A stretch of 64,000 nucleotides of DNA from Lachnospiraceae bacterium (GTDB lineage Bacteria; Bacillota; Clostridia; Lachnospirales; Lachnospiraceae). Positions 59,564 to 64,000 of the stretch are shown piece after piece; positions within the stretch are counted from its first letter, which is position 1, and the number at the start of each line of letters is the position of its first letter. Below the pieces are notes generated by a model, which was not told the DNA's origin, made no database searches, and saw only the letters and a program-made list of their open reading frames with translations. The stretch lies in contig JAQVCW010000023.1 of the NCBI GenBank assembly GCA_028689585.1, forward strand, positions 1-64,000, written 5' to 3'. The position numbers and the translations under genes were made by a program.

Positions 59564-60781
59564 ATGTCAAGAAGATATGATGATAACCCGTTAATGAATA
59601 ATAAGAACAATGGACCAAACTGGAAAAAGATCCTTGGTATCAGTCTTAGTATTATTTTGGGTATTGTTGCAATAGGCGGCGGTGTTATTTACTATGTGGG
59701 GCATAATCTCATCAGCCTGTCAAATTATGTGGCTGACGAAGATGTGAAGACCGTAGCGGTGGACCAGCTTCCGGAAGAAGCGAAGCAGACTGTGAGTACG
59801 GAAGAAAAGCAGGGTGTTGTGCTGAACGAACAGGAACTGAACACCATTCATGAGAAGATGAGCAGTTTAAATACAGTAGAGAAAGTAAAGGATGACAGTG
59901 TATACAACTTTATGCTGGTGGGTGTTGACCGCCGTGATAAGTCCTGGAATGGTAATTCAGACAGTATGATGCTGGTCTCGATTAACAATACGGCAAAACG
60001 TGTCAGTATTATTTCACTGATGCGTGATACTTATGTGGATATTGCTGATTATGGCTATGCTAAATTAAATGCAGCTTATGCATATGGCGGGGGCCCGCTG
60101 CTGATCTCCACAGTTTCAGATACCTACAAGATAGATGTGTCAGATTATGCGGCAGTTGATTTTGAGAACATGATCGAGATTGTAGATGCTCTGGGCGGCG
60201 TTGATCTTACTATGACGGACGCAGAGGTAACGGTAGCCAACGGTTATATGATGGATATGTGCAATACTCTTGGTCTGTATGGTGATGATTATGTGCTGCC
60301 GGGCGGCGGCAGTTACCATTGCAATGGTGTACAGGCAGTGGCATATGCCCGCAACCGTTATGTAGGCAATTCCGATTATGCAAGAACAGAACGTCAGAGA
60401 TATGTAATTTCTCAGATAATCGCTGAGATCAAGCTGATGAGTGTTTCACAACTGACTCAGTTTGTGACAGATGTGCTTCCTCTGGTTACTCATAATGTAG
60501 AAGAAAGTAAGATCTGGGATCTGGTAACGCAGGCTCCGGAGATCCTGCAGTATAATTTCGTACAGGATCGTATTCCGTATGACAATATGTATGATGTGAT
60601 CTATGAGGACAGTCAGGATATGCTGGTACCTCAGTGGGAGACTACACTGGAGAAGCTGCATGAGACCATATACGGTGACGGAAGCATCAGTGACAACAGT
60701 GATAATGACACGGAAAATAAAGTGGATACCAATGACAAGTTTACCAGTGATTATCCGGGACTGGTTTCTGAGGTGGAATAA
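59564..60781 (+). CDS. LytR-CpsA-Psr (LCP) family cell-wall polymer ligase
   Basis: A 405-residue membrane-anchored protein. A single membrane segment lies at about 22-48 after a charged Asn-rich N-terminus. The LCP domain follows: FMLVGVDRRDKSWNGNSDSM, LMRDTYVDI, KLNAAYAYGG and AYARNRYVGNSDYARTERQR, with the arginines and aspartates that bind the lipid pyrophosphate substrate. LCP proteins attach teichoic acid or other polymers to peptidoglycan. AGGAGG precedes the ATG. Terminator follows. Confidence 0.93.
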   Translation: MSRRYDDNPLMNNKNNGPNWKKILGISLSIILGIVAIGGGVIYYVGHNLISLSNYVADEDVKTVAVDQLPEEAKQTVSTEEKQGVVLNEQELNTIHEKMSSLNTVEKVKDDSVYNFMLVGVDRRDKSWNGNSDSMMLVSINNTAKRVSIISLMRDTYVDIADYGYAKLNAAYAYGGGPLLISTVSDTYKIDVSDYAAVDFENMIEIVDALGGVDLTMTDAEVTVANGYMMDMCNTLGLYGDDYVLPGGGSYHCNGVQAVAYARNRYVGNSDYARTERQRYVISQIIAEIKLMSVSQLTQFVTDVLPLVTHNVEESKIWDLVTQAPEILQYNFVQDRIPYDNMYDVIYEDSQDMLVPQWETTLEKLHETIYGDGSISDNSDNDTENKVDTNDKFTSDYPGLVSEVE

Positions 60782-60812
60782 ACAGACACCTTGTATTCCT
60801 TATAGTGAAAAA

Positions 60813-60865
60813 GAAAGTCCTGACGGAGTTTGGCAGTCTGCCAAATTCCATCAGGACTTTCTTTG
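60813..60865 (+). terminator. Terminator of the LCP gene
   Basis: GAAAGTCCTGA pairs with TCAGGACTTTC, and inside it GAGTTTGGCA with TGCCAAATTC, then TTTG. Confidence 0.85.
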
Positions 60866-60883
60866 TATTTACAATCTGAGATC

Positions 60884-60935
60884 AAAAAAACGATATGAGC
60901 TTTGCAGTGTGCACAGTTCCATATCGTTTTTTGAT
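60884..60935 (-). terminator. Terminator of asnA
   Basis: AAAAAACGATATG and CATATCGTTTTTT form the stem; the minus strand ends in a T-run just after asnA. Confidence 0.82.
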
Positions 60936-60942
60936 TTATACT

Positions 60943-61956
60943 TTACAGAAGAGGGATACCCGCTTTTTCGCAGATGCTCCGGGTGGTTTCATCCCATACG
61001 CTGGCCTGGACCTCTCCGATATGTGCGCTGCCCATCAGAAGCATACACAGACGGCTCTGACCGATGCCGCCGCCGATGGAGTGGGGAAGTTCCCCTGCCA
61101 GCAGAGCTTTGTGGAAAGGAAGGGTGCGCCGGTCATTGCAGCCGGATACGGTGAGCTGCCGGTCGAGGCTCTCCGGACTGACACGGATGCCCATACTGCT
61201 CAGCTCGAAACTGCACTGAAGCGTATCATTCCAGAAAAGGATATCTCCGTTGAGGGACCAGTCATCGTAATCCGGAGCGCGTCCGTCGTGAGGCTTTCCG
61301 CTGGCTAATTTGTCACCGATCTGCATCAGGAAAGTAGTTCCGTGGAGCTTTACAAAGGCATTTTCCCGCTCCTTGGAGGTGAGATCCGGATACAGGTCCT
61401 CCAGCTCCTGGGAAGTGATGAATACCACTTCCGGGGAGTGCAGGGGAAGGGAAAATAACTGGGGAAACATAGCGTGCAGATTCATTTCTGTGGCGCATAC
61501 GGCTGATACGATAGCCCGTACTACGCTTTTGAGATAATCAAGATTGCGGTCTTCTCTGCGGATTACCTTTTCCCAGTCCCACTGATCCACATAGATGGAG
61601 TGAAGATTATCCAGTTCTTCATCCCTGCGGATCGCGTTCATGTCACAGTAAAGCCCCTTGCCTACACGATAGCCATATTCTTTTAATGCCATACGTTTCC
61701 ATTTTGCCAGAGACTGCACTACCTGAGCTTCTGTCCCGGTGTCTTTGATGTCAAAAGTAACTTTTCGTTCTATTCCGTTCAAATCGTCGTTCAGTCCGGT
61801 AGAAGCCTCCAGAAACAGAGGGGCGGATACCCGGTGCAGATCCAGTGTGGCACAGAGCGTATCTGCGAACAGACGCTTGATGGTTCCGATGGCCTTCTGG
61901 GTATCATACAGGCTCAATACAGCCTGATAACCCTGAGGAACTATAACATTGCTCAT
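60943..61956 (-). CDS. asnA: Aspartate-ammonia ligase
   Basis: A 337-residue AsnA (class II aminoacyl-tRNA-synthetase-like fold). VSAPLFLEASTGLNDDLNG at the start, KGLYCDMNAIRRDE, and SIGGGIGQSRLCMLL at the end are the family signatures. It makes asparagine from aspartate, ammonia and ATP in the cytoplasm. I see no T-box in the upstream region, so its control is unclear. It stands alone. Confidence 0.95.
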   Translation of the reverse strand: MSNVIVPQGYQAVLSLYDTQKAIGTIKRLFADTLCATLDLHRVSAPLFLEASTGLNDDLNGIERKVTFDIKDTGTEAQVVQSLAKWKRMALKEYGYRVGKGLYCDMNAIRRDEELDNLHSIYVDQWDWEKVIRREDRNLDYLKSVVRAIVSAVCATEMNLHAMFPQLFSLPLHSPEVVFITSQELEDLYPDLTSKERENAFVKLHGTTFLMQIGDKLASGKPHDGRAPDYDDWSLNGDILFWNDTLQCSFELSSMGIRVSPESLDRQLTVSGCNDRRTLPFHKALLAGELPHSIGGGIGQSRLCMLLMGSAHIGEVQASVWDETTRSICEKAGIPLL

Positions 61957-62393
61957 GATTTTATAACCTGCCTTTTCTTAATTTTAGGGCAGTGATATCG
62001 AAAAATGAAAAACAATATCACAAACACAGGCACAAAGCGCATTGGGCCGCACCTGGTAGATGCCGATTAGAAAAATTATTACACAAATCCCGGGAAAAGT
62101 AAAGAGGAATGAAGAGGGTGTCAGACTTTCTGTGAAAATCTGCTGCTGTTCACACGCAAATTTGACACAAATAATACTCCTGAAGAAAATGAAAAAGCAG
62201 ATAGGGGAGCTATCTGCTTTTTCGAGGGGAGTATAAATAATTAATAAGGGGTTTGTAAAAAAAATTGTTTAAGGGCAAATTCTTTTTACAAGCAAAATTA
62301 TAATATAATTTCCATAAAAATGCAATACATATTTTTCGCAAAATCAGAAATAATAAAAAATGTAATATAAAACAGAAATTCAGGAGGCAAAAA
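61957..62393. other. Gap upstream of asnA and the Asn-rich gene
   Basis: It contains a degenerate hairpin (GTGTCAGACTTTCTGTGAAA near 62119, closing with TTTGACAC at 62160) that resembles the first hairpin of the dispersed repeat, and the orphan terminator at 62191-62223. From 62224 on it is very AT-rich and should hold promoters. No gene or T-box was found. Confidence 0.4.
62191..62223. terminator. Orphan perfect terminator hairpin
   Basis: GAAAAAGCAGATAG and CTATCTGCTTTTTC form a 14-bp perfect stem with loop GGGAG. No gene ends here on either strand, so it may end a small RNA. Confidence 0.7.
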
Positions 62394-62699
62394 ATGGCGA
62401 AAAATACGAGAAATCAGAGTCAGAACAGCAATTCTGAAGGAAACAGCAGCAATGCATCAGGCAGCAGCTATCAGAACAGCAGCAAAAATCAGAACAGCAG
62501 CAGCTACCAGAACAACAGCAAAAATCAGAACAGCAGCAGCTATCAGAACAACAGCAACAGTTATCAGAACAGCAGCAACTGCCATAACAGCACCAATACC
62601 ACGGGCAGCAACCAGAACAAAAATAAAGCAAACAGCAAAAACGAAACGGATAAAACCACTTCGAAAAATGCTTACAACGAGATGGACTCTGAGTATTGA
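62394..62699 (+). CDS. Asn/Ser/Gln-rich low-complexity repeat protein
   Basis: A 101-residue protein of mostly Asn, Ser, Gln, Tyr and Lys, with a repeated SSSYQNNSKNQN-type unit at about 25-60, and only one cysteine. AGGAGG before the ATG and a perfect terminator after the stop argue for a real gene. Such sequences are disordered and prion-like in character; coat, matrix or phase-separating roles are possible. No family is recognised. Reading the other strand gives a Cys/Ser-rich frame that is a shadow. Confidence 0.65.
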   Translation: MAKNTRNQSQNSNSEGNSSNASGSSYQNSSKNQNSSSYQNNSKNQNSSSYQNNSNSYQNSSNCHNSTNTTGSNQNKNKANSKNETDKTTSKNAYNEMDSEY

Positions 62700-62713
62700 T
62701 TTTTAATCCTGGA

Positions 62714-62749
62714 AGGGCGCCTGCTGATACAGCAGGTGCCTGTTTTTTT
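62714..62749 (+). terminator. Terminator of the Asn-rich gene
   Basis: GGCGCCTGCTG-ATA-CAGCAGGTGCC followed by TG and seven T. Confidence 0.88.
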
Positions 62750-62834
62750 GTATAGGGTGGGCTTTTTGAGAAACCGGCCAGGATGCAAACCGCAGAGGGG
62801 CTTCAAACATATAATAGAAAAAAAGGACACTTTT

Positions 62835-63152
62835 ATGGAATTTGGAACCATTCCGGCAAGAGAGCTGGACCGGTATGTTCAGGAGAATGGGACTGTGATC
62901 CTTGACCTGCGTTCTCCGGAGGAATATCGAAAACAACATATCAGGGGGGCGGTGAATTTTCCCTGTCATTCCGATAAAGAGAAAAGAATGGAATTTATTT
63001 ATCCAAAAGATAAGGAATATGTGCTCTATTGTGCCAGAGGTGCGGTCAGCCTGGCGGCGGCCAGAGAACTGGCGGCCAGAGGCTACCGGGTAAAGACGGT
63101 AGTGGGCGGAATCCGGGCATACCGGGGGCATTACCTGGAAAAAGGTTTCTAA
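62835..63152 (+). CDS. Rhodanese-like domain protein
   Basis: A 105-residue single-domain rhodanese. VILDLRSPEEYRKQHIRGAV opens the fold and YVLYCARGAVSLAAA holds the active-site cysteine. Small rhodaneses carry persulfide sulfur. AAAAGGA precedes the ATG at 62835. Partner genes are not evident. Confidence 0.88.
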   Translation: MEFGTIPARELDRYVQENGTVILDLRSPEEYRKQHIRGAVNFPCHSDKEKRMEFIYPKDKEYVLYCARGAVSLAAARELAARGYRVKTVVGGIRAYRGHYLEKGF

Positions 63153-63235
63153 AATGATTGACAGGTTCTTTCCTTGGCATTAAGATAACTTAAGAGAAAT
63201 TATTCTTTGAAGTTTACAGAGAAAGGATTCGTACT

Positions 63236-63781
63236 ATGAAATTATATATTGCATCCGATATTCATGGATCTGCGTATTACTGCAGAAAAATGCTGGATAC
63301 ATATGAAAAAGAGCAGGCAGAGAGAATTCTTCTGCTGGGAGATATTCTGTACCATGGGCCGCGCAACGATCTTCCAAAGGAGTATGCTCCAAAAGAGGTG
63401 ATTGCCATGCTCAATGCCAGAAAAGAAGAGATTTACGCCGTGCGGGGAAACTGCGAAGCTGAGGTGGATCAGATGGTTCTGCAGTTTCCGGTGCTGGCGG
63501 ATTACTGCCTGCTTCCGCTGGGACATAAGATGATCTATGCCACTCATGGACATGTCTACAATGCAGAACATCTTCCGCCCATGAAGGAAGGGGATATTTT
63601 GCTGCATGGCCATACTCATGTGCTGAAGGCGGAGAAGAGAGAGGGCTTCATTTTATTAAATCCGGGATCGGTATCCATACCGAAGGAGGGAAATGTGCCC
63701 AGCTATGCAGTGCTGGAGCATGGAAAGTTTGAAATCAAGGATTTTGACGGAAACGTAATCAAATCAATGGTGATTGGGTAA
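63236..63781 (+). CDS. Phosphodiesterase of the YfcE/MJ0936 family
   Basis: A 181-residue metallophosphoesterase: ASDIHGSA, LLGDILYHGPRN, VRGNCEAEVD, ATHGHVY and LHGHTHV are the five metal-binding blocks, in order. YfcE-type enzymes hydrolyse phosphodiester bonds with Mn2+; the physiological substrate is unknown. AAAGGA precedes the ATG. Confidence 0.93.
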   Translation: MKLYIASDIHGSAYYCRKMLDTYEKEQAERILLLGDILYHGPRNDLPKEYAPKEVIAMLNARKEEIYAVRGNCEAEVDQMVLQFPVLADYCLLPLGHKMIYATHGHVYNAEHLPPMKEGDILLHGHTHVLKAEKREGFILLNPGSVSIPKEGNVPSYAVLEHGKFEIKDFDGNVIKSMVIG

Positions 63782-63810
63782 AGTCTTCAATGAAAGCCTG
63801 ACATACAGTG

Positions 63811-63848
63811 TCAGTCCATTTGCCGGAGGCAAATTTAGGATGGGCTGA
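63811..63848 (+). repeat. Dispersed hairpin repeat, copy H
   Basis: TCAGTCCA, TTTGCC-GGA-GGCAAA, TGGGCTGA (G-T wobble in the outer arm). It ends 21 bases before the methyltransferase start. The upstream AGTCTTCAATGAAAGCCT is a weak version of the first hairpin. Confidence 0.88.
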
Positions 63849-63869
63849 TGTTCACTTGGAGGATAATTT

Positions 63870-64000
63870 ATGAAAATGGTAGAATTGATGGCGCCCTGTC
63901 ATTTTGGCCTGGAGGCGGTTCTGAAAAAAGAAATACTGGATCTGGGCTATGAAATCAGCCAGGTGGAGGATGGAAGAGTGACCTTCCTGGGAGATATGGA
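63870..64000 (+). CDS. THUMP-domain class I SAM-dependent RNA methyltransferase (partial)
   Basis: Only 43 codons are in the window. KMVELMAPCHFGLEAVLKKE and EDGRVTF match the N-terminus of RlmL/YpsC-type 23S rRNA methyltransferases, which begin with a THUMP domain. GGAGG precedes the ATG. The catalytic domain lies past the window end. Confidence 0.8.
   Translation, partial: MKMVELMAPCHFGLEAVLKKEILDLGYEISQVEDGRVTFLGDM

Noticed and set aside
61957-62390. T-box riboswitch upstream of asnA
   Set aside because: No GGTGGTACCGCG-type T-box sequence on the minus strand.
62380-62631. Minus-strand Cys/Ser-rich frame
   Set aside because: It is the shadow of the CAGCAG-type repeats that encode the Asn/Ser/Gln-rich protein and has no ribosome site.

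Overview
The window looks like the chromosome of an anaerobic, spore-forming member of the Clostridia, most likely Lachnospiraceae. The support is a forespore sigma factor SigG next to a YlmC/YmxH-type gene, a nickel carbon-monoxide dehydrogenase module, the DUF5717/DUF5716 pair that I know from Lachnospiraceae, low-GC spacers with strong AGGAGG ribosome binding sites, and Clostridia-type infC-rpmI-rplT. Genus and species cannot be fixed from the sequence alone.

Layout. 1-1713: end of a phosphonate-type ABC operon (PhnC tail, two PhnE permeases). 1713-1913: GC-rich GGGGACGGTTCC repeats. 1926-6087: Rrf2 regulator with an IscR-like operator, then cooS, cooF and an FAD/NAD oxidoreductase. 6084-10860: LysR regulator divergent from a nucleobase permease, nucleoside hydrolase and DcuC-type carrier. 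10881-11093: MITE-like hairpin element. 11304-21342: an accessory block of a LysR regulator, a DUF4405 membrane protein, four lipoprotein esterases/hydrolases, an iron alcohol dehydrogenase, an iron-sulfur flavoprotein, a flavodoxin lipoprotein (with a flavodoxin remnant nearby) and a bicupin lipoprotein. 21675-22682: promoter, small terminated RNA and an Abi_2 (HEPN) gene. 23089-26653: TetR plus ABC exporter, then AzlC/AzlD. 26743-32400: acetyltransferase, orphan HicB, MBL hydrolase, DUF3783, SfsA, and a Tet(M)/EF-G-like GTPase fused to a NYN (Rae1-like) nuclease.

32484-36756: dipeptidase, RmlD-like reductase, second GGGGACGGTTC repeat cluster, sigG, ylmC, nrdR. 36841-42479: three-gene operon of unknown function (DUF5717, DUF5716, TPR-like). 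42592-47610: purC, purF, purB, purA. 47743-49945: 90-bp tandem repeats, then two membrane proteins. 50029-57255: mixed housekeeping and small genes (CarD-like, aldose epimerase, Cu/Zn SOD, SEC-C, YdcF-like, TIGR01440, DUF1540, amidohydrolase). 57302-58699: infC operon with attenuator leader and an ATT start codon. 58895-59444: three tRNA-Leu genes. 59564-64000: LCP protein, asnA, Asn/Ser/Gln-rich protein, rhodanese, YfcE-like phosphodiesterase and the start of an RNA methyltransferase.

The most unusual feature is a dispersed hairpin repeat (eight full copies and one half copy), always in the same orientation as the next gene, seven of the eight ending 20-24 nt before its start codon, with compensatory base changes in its apical stem. 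Other strong leads are the GTPase-NYN fusion, the RNA-Abi_2 unit, the DUF5717/5716 operon and the lipoprotein hydrolase block.
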